The notes: generated from the sequence alone by a model not told the origin. A stretch of 64,000 nt of DNA from Lepidostoma basale (GCA_022606425.2 JAHDVF020001569.1:806001-870000); one strand, 5' to 3'. Positions 11,431-23,260 are shown, numbered from the stretch's first letter. Made by a program: numbers and translations.

Positions 11431-11729
11431 TAATTAGTTTGAATACTTTTTAAATTATGTCACAGTTTAACGTGTTACAGTGAAGTAGTTATACACTTTT
11501 ATTTATTTATTTATAAACATACAATAGTTTCATTGTATTCCCATGAGTAGAAAACTCATTATGTATAATAAAACTTCTTAATTAATACAAATGAAACATC
11601 AGTTTTCTAGAAGTTTCATTATATTTTATGGGAATGACATGTTTCGCCCTTCTTAGGCATTATTAAATGTCAGATAAAAGACATTTGATAATGCCTTAAG
11701 GTCCATTTACAGTGGACAATCATCAGCCA

Positions 11730-13455
11730 ATACACATCACGCATTTTGCATTGAGCAAATAATTGTTTTGTTTGTTTTGGTGGTGTCTTGTTACTTTTAA
11801 TTAATGCCGATTCCTTTAATATTATATTTAAATACCCGAGATAATCGCCTTCTCCACGGCGAATTTAAATGGTGGTTAAAACGGTATTCTGTAAAAAAGA
11901 ATTATATAATGTAGGAAACACATCCTGAAAAATATTGATCATTGTCAATTTTATGTAGGTAGGTGCTTTCTTTGACAACCCCTGACTGCGATTTTATTAT
12001 ACCATAGCATTGAGATAAGGAGTCTTGAGATTCAAGGCTATTTTTATCATGACGTGTCTGGTATCTGCTGATGACTGTCTGGTGTAAATGGATCTTTAGA
12101 AGGGCAAAACATATCCCATAAAATCTCTAGACAACCAACGTTTTTTATTCGTATTAATTATTTGACATGGAGTACATCATTTTTCAAGAAACAATAAATA
12201 ATATATACATTACTTTTTCAGCCTATTTCCGTCCACTCCTGGACTCTCTGACTTGTGCAGACTGCATCCAAAATACTCGTACATATTTGAAACACCCAGA
12301 GAGAAGTAGTACTTTTAGTAGAAAAACAAATTTTATTTCAAAAACTTTATTGAATGGGTCAAACAATCCAGTCATTTCAAACTTACCAACCGGCATATGG
12401 GATATATTGTGGATGTAAACATTATAAGGAAAGAAATGAAATAAAAGAAATGTTAATTTGATAAATATATATATATTATGTATTTGATTGAAATTTAAGC
12501 TCAAAATATGTTCACACATCATTATATAAAAATAGTGTATCAAGAGTGTAACCACACGGTGCTATGCAATATACATTTCTTTAGGACGTAAATAATATTA
12601 ATTATTGCTCTAAACGTATATAAATGTAAGCGAACTTAACACATATACTCTTAAGCTAGTTGGCGTGATTATCCTTACAAGACACGCTGGTACATTCTTA
12701 GATCAACACAAGCACCACCTCCTAGGGGACTAACGTAATATTTGGTTCGAACTAGAATGGAAACACACAAACATTATAAAATTACCAAAATCTAAAATGT
12801 AAGCACTTTCACATGTGTTTGTAGAAAAGATTGCTTTTAATTTATTACAACTATGTATAAAAAATTATAAAAATTACAGTATACTTACATTTACTTATTT
12901 TAGTTGTAATAAAAACAAGGGTTCGATCAGAGGGAATTTTATTTTTTGGAAAAAAAATATGTATTTAACTAAAGGGTGTCTTTAAAATCCTTCTTATGTA
13001 TATAGATAACATGGCCAAAATTATCACAAAGACTATTCTAAGTTCTCTGTGAACCTATGCCACACTATTCATTTGTCCTAAATTATTCCATTCTCACAAA
13101 TTGTCTAATTTGAGCATTTCATAATAATTTTTCTCTTAATTAATATATTATAATATCTACGAACTGTTATGGAACAGAACTGCAATGCTTCATGTTTCAC
13201 ATGGACTTCATTTTTATAAAGAAATATTATTCTAAACACGTAATGAGCACGTCCTTTTGATTTGTATACATTTTCATACATTCAGTGTGCAGCACAATAA
13301 TACCGCAGTCCAATACTTGGGTCGATGGTCGTAAAACCTAGTAATCTATACAATGATATTCACAAAGCGATATATTTCTGCTGTGAATTCTTTCTTGCAG
13401 GAATAAAAGAATTTAATAAAAAATAAAACATTGGGAGTATATATTCGGATCAATT
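11730..13455. other. AT-rich intergenic DNA downstream of kay
   Basis: Apart from the small reversed LINE end at 12214-12275, nothing recognisable. The short ORFs at 12167-12555 overlap on opposite strands and look random. Confidence 0.4.
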
Positions 13456-13459
13456 CATA

Positions 13460-14530
13460 TTTATTATTTGAAATTCTTTTACAGTACTCATAGGCAAAGA
13501 TTCAGCTTGTTAAACACATAAGAAATGGCGGGCGGAGAGCATCACGCCATCACGCCTACCAGAGTGCATCCGGGTACACATTGTCAGAACTAAAACAATT
13601 CGTTATTGCTGGACTCAGTTCGGTTCATATTACGACTTATTACTTAAAAATACGAGATCTATATACTGTTTAACTCGCTGAATCCCGGGGCATGGCTAAT
13701 ATTGGTCTAATTCTCATTCACAGAATGATTCACACAGCAGTACTAGAGTATAGACAGAGCATGCTATATCAGCGTCAGACAGCTTTATTATTTCTTAGAA
13801 ATATACTTATCTAACTTATTATATGACACAGTTACTGCTTACAACCAAGTCCCTCGCATTACTAATACATTTTATAATAATTCAACCAGCGGTTATAATT
13901 TATTTCTGCATTCTTCCAATTTCTATTTTATATAAAGTTTAAATAATAAATTACGATTCGAATAGTTTAAAAATTGATTGGAAACATTTCACAACAATTT
14001 CGATGTGTTCATTGAAGGCACAAGCGAATGCTTTCGAGAAAATATAATTATTAAATAATACAGTTACAGAAAACATCAGTTCTGTTATCAAGACAGATGT
14101 CAGATTTAGCTTTGAAGGTAATCATTTCATTTGCCCCTTCAATGAAGGCATCCACATAAAGGACGCAAGACTGGACATAAACATTCAATAGCATCCTACC
14201 TTAGACCAGAGTCAAACCTATGCTCGGGGGTAAAAAGTTGCTCAATACAATATGGCAAATTAAGTTGTATTAGAGGATATTTTGTCAGTACAGTAGTCTA
14301 GAAAAAACAATGTCATTGCTGCAAAACATAGGTCTGATAAAACTTAAGGCGAGCGCCATTTTAGGTTCTTGAAAGTACAGAATATTGAGGAAATATTACC
14401 AGAAAGAGCATATTCAGATAGTCACTAAGAACAAAACCTTGCTTGAGCATTAATTCGCGACTGTACCAATGTTTTGTTACTGCACCCGTGCCCAATCTAA
14501 TAATATTTAAGGCCTCTGATAAATATATAT
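13460..14530 (-). other. candidate kay 3' UTR
   Basis: AT-rich non-coding stretch directly after the kay stop. On the minus strand it contains AATAAA-type signals (TTTATT on the plus strand at 13784-13789 and 13460-13465). It also has several ATTTA pentamers, the kind of element that destabilises fos mRNAs in other animals. The true cleavage site cannot be fixed from sequence alone. Confidence 0.45.
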
Positions 14531-14855
14531 TTAAAGAGTGGTGAGTTTATTGTTCCCGAGCACGTCGAGGGAACCGATCTCCGGCTGGGCTTTATGTTGC
14601 TGCGTGGCGCAGGGCTGGACGGGGGTGAGGCCAGTGCCGCCTTCCATGAGACTGTCGAAGTTGAATGGGATCCCGTTGGAGGGGGTGGTGATGGCGATGC
14701 CGGCCAGTTCCATGGTGCTGGGTGCGGCCTTGAGGCTAAGCGCCTGTGCCGGTGTTATGGATAGCGGCACGTTCAGGAAGTTGGGGCGCGGGGGCCTCCC
14801 GTTGGAGCTCTGTCCGGAAGTTACAACCTGAGGATTCGCGGATGACAGCATTACT
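14531..14855 (-). CDS. kay: kay last coding exon
   Basis: Acceptor TTTTTCAG|AGTAATG; only this AG keeps the frame (AG|A = Arg313). Encodes residues 313-420, ending in NNKLTTL and TAA at 14533-14531. It carries the [13 protein letters not shown] block near the C terminus. Confidence 0.93.
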
Positions 14856-17800
14856 CTGAAAAATAAAAAGAATAAAAACATTTAATTAAGCATTCAATTA
14901 AAATACACTCCTAAGATCAGAATTAAAAGACTTTTTAATTTTCCATAAAGGGATTTTTTAAATAAAACTTTAAAGATACACTTTGTCCAAGAAAATACAG
15001 TTAACGCTTCTAATTCAAATGAGTATATTAGACTTTTAAAAAATCCATGTTCGTTATAATCCAAAAAAGAATAAATAAGCAAGTGGCAATTTCTCTACAT
15101 GAGATAATAATAAAATGAGGTATGTACCTTTTGTTAACCTGCGGTGATGTGAACACATCGGAATCCAGATTGATGGGGGGCTCCACCATCTCCACCTTGA
15201 CCCGGACGGGCTCCTCCCCCAGGGGGTACTCAGGCGGCCTCTTGTCCTCTGCGGCCAGCATGGCCTGATACGCCGGCTTCACATCGGGTGGGCTTGCGGA
15301 GCGGTGGCTGGTCTGAAGGCGGCAACACGCCCTGTGCGTCTCCAAGATAAACTCGAGTTCCTCCCGTTGACTTTGTAACTGACGGATCTCCGCTTGGAGA
15401 TTTTGCTTTTTCCTTTCCAGTCCGTCGGTTTCTTCGACAAGTTCGTTGGTGTGGTCGAGGCGGCGTTTGCGGCAGCGTGCGGCGGCCATCTTGTTGCGCT
15501 CGCGGCGGACATTCAGGCGTTCCTCCTCCTCCGGGCTGATGCTGGTGTGTCGGGAGTTGGGGCGGCGGCCACCCATGCCTCGGCGGCGGGAAGCCCCCGA
15601 GGAAGAGGAAGAGAGCGGAGCGGGAGAGGGGGCAGGAGAAGGAGAGGCGCCGCTATCCAGACTGCAGCTGCTGCTCGTGGGGCCCGGAGACACGCGGAGC
15701 GTGCCGCCAGTGAACCCTACCGAGTGTTGGACACCTAGAAAGCAATGCAAAATATTGTTAATATACATGTTACTTTTGTAAACTCTTTAAAAATATAATT
15801 TAAATAAAGCTTCAACACATAAAAAATATATTAAAATGGAGAAATACACCTTTACATTTTAAGATGTAAATATTCCAAATAATTTAAAAACAATTTTCTT
15901 CTTGTTTTTTCACCACTTTATTTTCGTTTTATCAAATCATCCCATTTCGATCCCGCTGGAGCATTGTCAACCCTGACAAAGCTCCGGCGAGAGCAAAAAC
16001 ATTTGGTTTGATAAAAAAAATATAAAGTGATGAAAAATCAAGCAGAAAACTGTTTTTTAAATTATTTTTTATATTGCCACACCACAAATTAAGTGTATAT
16101 ATTACATTTTATCATATTTTATTAATGAGGTTTATGTTAAATACAGAGAAAGGAGCTATCTAACTAACCATCTTGCAGTGTGGCCGCGGGGACAGGCAGA
16201 TGCGTGAGATTGCTGTACTGTTCTGTCCTGACATACATATCGCTGTGGTAGTTCATTACTGTAACAAGTAGAAAAATAGCAGTTCGCATGTGTTACAGTT
16301 TCAAAGGTTGGATTAGTGTGTGTGTGTGAATACAAATAACTTTGACATAACATACTAATAAAATACAAATCAATTTATACATGTAGCGGTTATCGCAAAT
16401 ATTTATTTCTTCAATATAATTTCAGACAATTTTTAATTTTATGGGCAGAATGTTTTTATAATAAATTTAAATTGGGTTTAAGTTTTTTTCTTCTTACATA
16501 TGTAATTTTATATAATAATCTGTAAGATGTAATGAAATAAAAAGGCTGTTACAGTATTTAATTACCACAGCGATATATAACACTTTCATAAAATGAATAT
16601 ATTTAAATAATTTATTAAAATATTGTCATAAATACATAACTAAACAAAAAAAATATTTTTTTAAGGATTAATTGTATCTCAATAGAGACAAAGATGTAAT
16701 TTTTTTTTTTTTTTGGAAACAGAATATGGTATTCGAGGCGTTTACAGGACTTATGACCTGTCATTGGTTGTGTTAAGCGATCACTTTATGTTAACAACAT
16801 TCCCCATTCCGCCCTTCTTACGACCACTACATCTGACAAATTTTTGGAACATGTATATATGCTACTATGTTAAATAATCTTAATAGATGGCACTAGTGTA
16901 GATTGACCTAAAAAGTGAAGTTATTTAACATAGTAGCATATATACAAGTTACAAAAATTTGTCAGACGTGGTGGTCGTAAGAAGGGCGGAATAGGGAATG
17001 TTGTTAAAATAAAGTGATCGCTTAACCCAATTAATGACAGGTCATAAGTCCTGTAAACGCCTCGACCACCATATTCTGTTTCAAAAAAAAAAAATTACAC
17101 CTTCGTCTCTATTGAGATACAATTAATCCTTAAAAAATTATTAACCTGCAGTGGGTAAAAATCAAGTATTTGTATACATTCAAAAAAACAAATTGTATAA
17201 AAAAATCTTGATGATATGATAATAATCATTTAAAACAATTTGAATCTCCAAAAGAAGAGAAATATAATATTAACTTCATGTTAGGCCACACACACATATT
17301 GTTTACGTTTCCTTTATAATATGTTCATCCATCCACTCACAACATACAAGTTTAGACTTCCCATTCTAAATTTGAACATTTAGATCACTACCAAAAATAT
17401 CATTTGCTATTTCTAGAACAATGATGATTGATTTATAGTGCAACTACAGATGAGTCTAATATTCTGTTGGGTGTGGAGTAGAATCATAATATACTCGTAT
17501 GAAGTCTAAATAATAATAGATAATTGTAAGTTTATAGTTAGATACACGCATATTAAAATATTTCTTTCGAATTTTAAGTTAACACAATAATAATGTTTAT
17601 TTAATGTAACCTCACAAGTAGTGGCGGTACTGCCATAGAAGCCCAGAAGCCCGGCTTGCGTAAGAAATTTTGAATCAAAACCCTCAAATCTAAGTAATCA
17701 TTACCCCGCATAAACCAACAACCCACCAAATCACCTTCCAACAATGTTCCCATCAGACGTAAGAAGAATAGCCACAAGAGCTAAACCTCTGTAAGCCAGA

Positions 17801-19866
17801 AGAGGTTTTGATTCAAAATTTCTTACGCAAGCCGGGCTTCTGGGCTTCTATAAGAGTACCGCCACTGCTCACAATAAGAAAGGTAAATGTTAGGTTATAT
17901 ATGTTTTTAGATCATAATCTAGGCTTTATTTTGATTGTAATACATATATTGTTATAAATATCTCAATAAAACTAAACTTTAAAAAGCATTATACTAAAAT
18001 AAGAATAAATTCAGTGCCATCATATATCATACAAGGCTAAGTTTCCCAGAGTATTATATTATAATATAAGATTATAGATGGAGTTTTAATGCATTCAAAT
18101 TGGATATTAACTTAATATGACTATTCGCTATCATGAATGCAAACAGGTAGGGTAAGGTTATGTTACCTTGCGCTGGTGGTGCAATGGACGGTGGCACAAA
18201 GCCGGCCTGACTGCTGTGCTGTTCGGCCTGGCACTGCAGCTCGATGAAGGTCTGCTCGATGCTCCTCAGCGTGGTGGGCGTGAGGGTGGCCGTGGTGCGA
18301 GTTGGGATCCCCGAATTTAAGCCGTCTAGCTGCGCCAACTGTAAGAAAACGAAACACACATTGTTAATTTTCATATTTGGAACAAAAGAAACAGATCTAT
18401 GCTCAAAATCAAAATACATATTTAAAAAAAAAAATCATTCTATCATTGTGAAGCGTTCTATACAAAACAGCATTATATGTTATATTGTTTTTTGGTGTAA
18501 AATTCCATATTAAATAATTAACACAAATGAAAATGTTTGTTTTCAAGAAGTTTCATTACATTTTATGGGAATGACATGTTTCACCTTGCATGATAATATC
18601 AAATTTAGCGAGAATCGAATGCATTACCCAAGATAATGGAGGCGAATGTGAGAATTAAGGTAATTGACGTGGCTTAATACAATGTTAGCAATAATCAAGA
18701 GATAAAACCCCAATATATTGGAAAATATTACCTGTAACAAATTAAAGAATTTTATTACTACTTATATACGCAATGCATACATTGTTGAAGAATACTTAAT
18801 AACAATATTATTTGACATTATATAAATCAGAAAGGTGCTAATGTCTTAGTAAGGCGAAACATGTCATTCCCATAAAATAGTACAACTTTTAGAAAACAGT
18901 TCATATGTATTTTTTTTTCTTGCATACAACAGGTCATTTGAACCCAATTACTGTACACATTAATTTTAGCTATATATATTGATGATTCTAATGACATGTG
19001 ATAGGTAGTCAAACTATCGCCATTTTATTGTCACGCGAATTCTACACCAGACCAAAGACAGTGCGACAATCATACTGCCATCGCCGGGAATCGAACCCTG
19101 GACCTTCGGTATGGAAGTCAGGGCTCTCACCACTCTGCCACAAAGGTCGACAAATAAAAATATCTGTTGTTTATAAATGGGTTACTTTATAACATTTTAA
19201 ATATAAAATATGATAATGTACCAAAGTAAAGATATTATTTATTAATATGATGATTGACATTGGAAATGGATGAATCCAAATCTAATATCAAGGAAAACTT
19301 GAATTTGTATGAGAAAGTATTATTCATTCAAAATATGTCATTATAAGCATGATGGTGTTAAGGATATTTTTTAAATAAATTATTTTGAAATGAAAATGTA
19401 AAATGCAGACAAGTTTAATAATATATTTAAAAAATAAAAAAGGACACAAGTCAGCGTGCCTGTCCATTTAAAGTTACAGATCTGAGCAAGTGGGGGAACG
19501 AGTCTGCAGATTGTGTTTGTTTACAACTCACTTCTGACAGGTCTGTACACGCTTACATAATTAATACACACAAATAATCGAGTCAAATCAAAAATCCAAG
19601 ATGCAAAACACTCGAAATGGTTGCGGAGCGTATATTAAAAATGAAAACATTAGGAAAACCCACCGTAAACTTCTCCAAAGAACCGTTATAGCACGGAGGG
19701 GGAGGTATGGTTTAGTGTAGGTACCGAAGGGGGAAACATTGACACAAGCCCGGAGTGGTATTAGTGGCACTGCACACATCGGGTTAGCTCAATATACCTG
19801 CTGGAACCACAGCTCTTTAGCCAATATACTCGCGATCTCACACGCGTCCATGTTTCCCGTACTCAT
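14531..19866 (-). CDS. kay: kayak (Fos) bZIP transcription factor, complete five-exon gene
   Basis: Insect Fos, the partner of Jun in the nuclear AP-1 dimer. Five coding exons on the minus strand join in phase: 19866-19798, 18338-18167, 16258-16169, 15734-15128 and 14855-14531 (stop TAA). The total is 1263 nt, or 420 residues. All introns are GT-AG. A basic region with [12 protein letters not shown] lies at residues 191-202. The zipper leucines are L209, L216, L223, L230 and L237, with H244 in the last heptad position as in Fos proteins. A second conserved block, [14 protein letters not shown], is in exon 2, and [13 protein letters not shown] (379-391) near the C terminus is also found in fly Kay. 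V289-K290-V-E292 fits a SUMOylation consensus. The start was taken at 19866; a second in-frame ATG lies at 19851. Other N termini from upstream promoters are possible, as fly kay has several. The family call is firm; the exact 5' end is not. Confidence 0.93.
15128..15734 (-). CDS. kay: kay coding exon 4 (bZIP exon)
   Basis: Acceptor TTCTAG|GTGT and donor AAAG|GTACAT; 607 nt. Encodes residues 111-312: a Ser/Pro-rich stretch (about 126-156), an Arg/Gly stretch, then the whole basic region and leucine zipper (about 183-244). After it comes THRACCRL and the K290 SUMO-type motif. GC content is far above the flanking intron. Confidence 0.95.
15895..16110. mobile_element. decayed Penelope-like hairpin element (kay intron 3)
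   Basis: Inverted flanks TTTTTCACCACTTTAT and ATAAAGTGATGAAAAA enclose CTGACAA, AGCTC/GAGAGC and AAAAAC. The right flank carries the CCACAAATTAAGTG end motif. Core bases are mutated. Confidence 0.5.
16169..16258 (-). CDS. kay: kay coding exon 3 (small)
   Basis: A 90-nt exon with acceptor GTTACAG|TAATG and donor GATG|GTTAGT, phase 1 in and phase 1 out. It encodes residues 81-110 ([18 protein letters not shown] and onward). Skipping it would keep the frame, so it could be an optional cassette. Its second codon is ATG, so a transcript starting inside the preceding intron could begin translation here. Confidence 0.87.
16660..17133. mobile_element. foldback MITE in kay intron 2
   Basis: Near-palindromic over its whole length: AAGGATTAATTGTATCTC at one end and its reverse at the other. 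Inner arms also pair (TACTATGTTAAATAA with TTATTTAACATAGTA). Same family as 9989-10594. Confidence 0.8.
17621..17865. repeat. inverted repeat flanking a Jockey-like UTR piece (kay intron 2)
   Basis: About 63-bp arms (17621-17685 and 17802-17865) sharing CCCAGAAGCCCGGCTTGCGT and AAGAAATTTTGAATCAAAAC enclose about 115 bp of the LINE 3' UTR seen at 50400. Confidence 0.75.
18167..18338 (-). CDS. kay: kay coding exon 2
   Basis: Acceptor CTTACAG|TTGG and donor CAAG|GTAACA; 172 nt, leaving phase 1. Encodes residues 24-80, including the [19 protein letters not shown] block typical of insect Fos N-terminal regions. It joins exon 1 without a frame change. Confidence 0.9.
18520..18912. mobile_element. 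MITE with 70-bp inverted ends (kay intron 1)
   Basis: Left end TTTCATTACATTTTATGGGA followed by ATGACATGTTTCACC. Right end AGGCGAAACATGTCATTCCC followed by ATAAAAT is its inverse. Related termini recur at 11575-11720, 38510-38580, 40935-41000, 41640-41690, 59095-59160, 61075-61195 and 63150-63270. Confidence 0.65.
18911..19150 (-). mobile_element. tRNA-derived SINE, family 1 (kay intron 1)
   Basis: Full-length copy in kay intron 1, same strand as kay, with a B-box variant (GGTTCGATTCC reads AGGGTTCGATTCCC). It lies directly beside the inner end of the MITE at 18520-18912. Confidence 0.78.
19798..19866 (-). CDS. kay: kay coding exon 1
   Basis: Encodes residues 1-23, [20 protein letters not shown] followed by FQQ. 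The donor is CAG|GTATAT and the phase is 0. Methionines at codons 1 and 6 could both start translation. The exon may extend upstream as 5' UTR into the CpG-rich block. Confidence 0.85.
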
Positions 19867-19869
19867 ATC

Positions 19870-20290
19870 GGAAAATTCCCGGTAAGTACTCGCGAAACGC
19901 AATTTATTAAACAAGGCCCTTCGTAACAACCTGCCCCGTTTTCGCGCGCCTCTGACAATCGCGCGTTCGTGTTTTTACGCGATTTTTGTTTTACGTCGAT
20001 TTTAAAAGTTAGTTCGATTTTTCAAAAAATTTGAATATTTGGATCGTTGTTCGTTCGTTCGATGCGGCTGTGGGCCGCGAATTGAGCGGCGGGCCGCATT
20101 TAGTTCCGCGGGAGCGCGGGCGGCGCTTAGAGCGTGAGCGTCGGCGGTGGAGGCGGGCGGCCCGTCTAGCGGGGCCCGCCACTGCGGCCGCGTCACATTC
20201 TAATTGCGCCGGGCGGGTTTGCTTGTTATTTTGCATCGGGAATTTTGGCGACGCGCCATGTGCGGGGAACAGGTAACAGCAGGTAATGCA
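19870..20290 (-). promoter_or_regulatory. kay CpG-rich 5' region / probable promoter
   Basis: A 400-bp GC- and CpG-rich block just upstream of kay exon 1, in otherwise AT-rich DNA. It probably holds the transcription start and 5' UTR. No clear TATA box was seen. The small ORFs across it on both strands are of GC-rich repetitive composition and match nothing recognisable. Confidence 0.55.
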
Positions 20291-21221
20291 CGCCGCGAGG
20301 AATGCCGCACTTGGGTTACATTACACTCTAACCTCTGCAGCAGTGCGTTCAACATCTTGGGGATCTCTCCTCTAGTTTCAATCCAAGTTTTGATGGTTCT
20401 TAGGATACCACTTGAGCCTTTAACGTGGCGTCACCTGAGATTAAGAAGGTTCCAACTGTCAAGAGTAAAAAGCTGAGAAAAATGAAGTCAAAATTTCGTT
20501 GGTTTCGGGTGTTTATCTAGGAATAAAAGGGTTCCACCTGAAGCAGGTGAAACTCTTTTACCGAGAAGCGTGTAAATTTTCTCTGGCGACAGTTGGAATA
20601 ATAAAGTTTTAAGTGTAAATGAATCCTTCTTCAGTGAATCGTGTGTTTTGGATGATCAAATGGAACTTGATTCTTTTCGTAATATCAAAATGACGATACT
20701 ATTACATGCTTTTTTTAATTGTATGTATAGATAAGGTTAGTAAGAACCCTTTTCACGAAAAAAAAGCCAAATGTGAAATTTTGTTGGTTGGAACCCTTTT
20801 ATTCTCAGGTGACGGTGGTAGTTTCCCTTTGCTTTCATATTTTCTTGTGTACATCGCCACCGAATCGCTGGATTCCCCGCCGAAGACCATTTCTGATAAC
20901 GTCACAATTCTCGAACGATCATATCAAACCCTTATCGTAATACACCAATAACTATCGAGACATACTCTTATCAAGCTGATTGCCGAAATAACGATAATTT
21001 ATGAATTTTAATATCTCAAAACCGGCGCGAAATACGTGGGTGAGGGACCTACAGCAAAATTATGAGTACCTACTTTGTGACTGAAGGAAAAAAAAGTACC
21101 TACCTCATTAGTTAATAGGTACTTAAACAATGGTGAATCATTAGCGGTGCCGCATGCCTAGCCGGTGAATCAAAATGACGTGACGTAGGTAAACAGTTAG
21201 TAATAGGCGTGTGTCAACTGC

Positions 21222-21880
21222 ATGCAGGCAGGAGGTAGAGTCCTATACAACACATTGGTTCGGACCAGACTCGAAGGTGGTTCTGTGATATGGAGTCCTC
21301 ATGAGGCGAGATATTCCGTTATGCTGGAGAGGGTTCAGAAAAAAATTCTGAGGTATCTCTACATAAGGGAGTATGGTAGCTATCCGTGGCTCTATCCCGC
21401 AGCATTTCTTTTGCGAATCCTTGGGGGCAACTCTCTGCAGCTTCGAAGAGATGGGCATCTCATAACCCATTTCTTTACATTACTCAGGGGATATTTCGAG
21501 AACTCGGCCGTGCTGGAGGGTGTTCGGCTTTTTGTTCCTGATAGATATCTCCGACAGCGACAGCATAGATTGTTTTACCTACCGGCCGTCAGAACCAACC
21601 TGTCTCTGGTGACACCGGTAGGAAGAGCAATTAATCTGCTGAACACGGTCTCCTCGGAAATCGACGTCTTTCATATTAGTGAAAGTACGTTCAGAAGGCT
21701 AATACCCTTAATTCTGGAGAGTATCCTATCTTCCTAATGTTGAACCATCTCTCATGCGTTTCTGGTAGTATACTATACACAATATATTATTTTACTTGTC
21801 CTCAATAGAAGCCTTAAAAATTAATTTTGTAATGTCTGTTGATGAAATAAACTGATTTGATTTGATTTGATTTGACACGC
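21222..21880 (+). mobile_element. non-LTR RT-end fragment, (TGATT)n-tail family
   Basis: A 171-codon open frame: LYNTLVRTRLEGGSVIWSPH, LERVQKKILRYLY, LVTPVGRAINLLNTVSSEID and so on to a stop. A short 3' UTR follows, ending GATGAAATAAACTGATTTG with three more TGATT-type repeats. The Y..LVR..LE.GS.IWSP motif is that of Jockey/CR1-type reverse transcriptases. The longest and cleanest of four copies. Confidence 0.75.
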
Positions 21881-22211
21881 GGATAGGTAAAAAAAACAGC
21901 TACGTCAGTTAACTACAGATTAGTTCCCATATTGGAAACAAATTCAATAAAATATCCTGCCCGTACGCATCCATCCTAGACGTGACCATTCTAGACAATC
22001 TAAAACATTATAAAACTATTCAATTCAATATTTCCCGCGGAAAATCATATAAACTTACGCAAGGAATCTCCTGCAATTTTAAGCGCTAGATATTGCGAAT
22101 CGGTTCCTTGGCTGCGAGCCAGGATTCGCAGTCAGGTCTGGTAAGGGAGACACGAACAGAAGGGGAGGAGAGGGGAGATAAGAGAAAGAGAAAACAGAAA
22201 GGACTCCCCCG

Positions 22212-22219
22212 TGACGTCA
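22212..22219. promoter_or_regulatory. single CRE palindrome upstream of kay
   Basis: Perfect TGACGTCA inside GTGACGTCAC, about 2.3 kb upstream of kay exon 1. Two more perfect octamers occur at 46550-46557 and 46654-46661. A lone octamer can occur by chance; function is unproven. Confidence 0.3.
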
Positions 22220-22317
22220 CGAGACAGAATTACCCCGAGGAGGAATGACCGATGGGGTTTTACGGTGACGAGGAATATTCGTGAGCAGTGTTTTGCGGAG
22301 GCAATCAAACTAATACT

Positions 22318-22478
22318 TAACTAACTAACTAACCATCATTCCGTTTCTCCGGAGAGGTTGGCAGAAAGGATGGATCGTTACACTGCTCTATCCAGATATA
22401 CTTCTCGAACTTCCTCTATATTTATACATCGTAAAATGCACGCTCGTCAATTTTTCCGACTTTTAGTAATTAATTTAC
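22318..22478 (-). mobile_element. (GTTA)n-tail LINE 3' fragment, inverted partner
   Basis: Starts with TAACTAACTAACCATC, the reverse complement of the family's 3' tail, and continues through the RRACM and GHV region. With the plus-strand copy at 22486 it forms a short inverted pair separated by only a few bases. Confidence 0.7.
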
Positions 22479-22485
22479 TTAAGGG

Positions 22486-22793
22486 TCATTAAGATGGTTT
22501 GAACACATGGAAAAAATGAGTGAAGACAGAATGGTAAAGAAGGAATATGTAAACGGCGTGAACGGAGCTAGAAATAGAGGAAGGCCGAGGAAAACGTGGC
22601 ACGATCAAATCAATCAAATATTAAATGTCGGTCACGTGAGGAGTCGGAGAAATCGACGTGCGTGCATGACAAGATGTATGAATGTAGAGGAATCGAGAGA
22701 AGTATGTCAGGACAGAACAGTGTGGCGTTCCATTCTTTCTGCCTAACCCTGCGGGGAGACGGCGTGATGGTTAGTTAGTTAGTAACTGATTAA
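22486..22793 (+). mobile_element. (GTTA)n-tail LINE 3' fragment
   Basis: Encodes MEKMSEDRMVKKEYVNGVNG, then RGRPRKTWHDQINQILNVGH and the RRNRRACMTRCMNVEE block, followed by GGCGTGATGGTTAGTTAGTTAG. A minus-strand copy of the same 3' end (22318-22478) sits head to head on its left, and a longer minus-strand copy (22793-23260) abuts on its right. Confidence 0.75.
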
Positions 22794-23260
22794 TTTAGTC
22801 ATTTCATGTTTTCCTCGGCTTCTTTTTTCATTCTAACTTCTTGTGTACAACATTTTAACTATTCGTATCTAATTCATTCGTTCCATATGTCTAAACTAGT
22901 GATTCCCAAAGCGGTCTATATAGACTCCCAGGGGTCTACGACAACTTGCAGAGGGTCTACGACAGTTGCAAAAAAAAATTGGAGGTCCACGAGATGGTTC
23001 AAGTGAATTGAAGCCGAATATTGAAACGCAATTTTTTTAGCTTCTTTTTTTTGCAATCAGTTAGGAAAGCAGGGACAAAAAAAAGGTTTGGAAACCTCCG
23101 GTCTAATACTTCTTAGTGATATTTTTATTTTATTTTAGCAATCATTTGCCATTAATTTCTTCCTCATTTCGTCGTTTTCCCTCACATTTTTCTTAATGAT
23201 CTAATTTCTACGGCATTTATCCTGCTTCATAACTGTATGGTTAAATATAATTTAATAAAT
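22793..23260 (-). mobile_element. (GTTA)n-tail LINE fragment interrupted by a hAT-like MITE
   Basis: The plus strand shows the reverse complement of the MERM...KGSLRWFGHM and RINAVEMRSLRR region before and after a 205-bp insert (22896-23100). It is heavily decayed. Confidence 0.6.
22896..23100. mobile_element. hAT-like MITE
   Basis: The ends TAGTGATTCCCAAAG and (right end, reverse complement) CGGAGGTTTCCAAAC have the GGTTTCCAAA character of hAT termini. The flanks GTCTAAAC and GTCTAATA agree at 6 of 8 positions, fitting a decayed 8-bp duplication. Confidence 0.5.

Noticed and set aside
15394..15781. Plus-strand ORFs of 111-114 codons
   Set aside because: They are antisense shadows of the GC-rich kay bZIP exon on the minus strand.
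20002..20276. Arg/Ala-rich ORFs on both strands upstream of kay
   Set aside because: Composition follows the CpG-rich promoter block; no splice logic or recognisable domain.
22760..22785. GTTAGTTAGTTAG as telomere-like insect repeat (TTAGG)
   Set aside because: The unit is four bases, not TTAGG, and it always lies at the 3' end of one LINE family.
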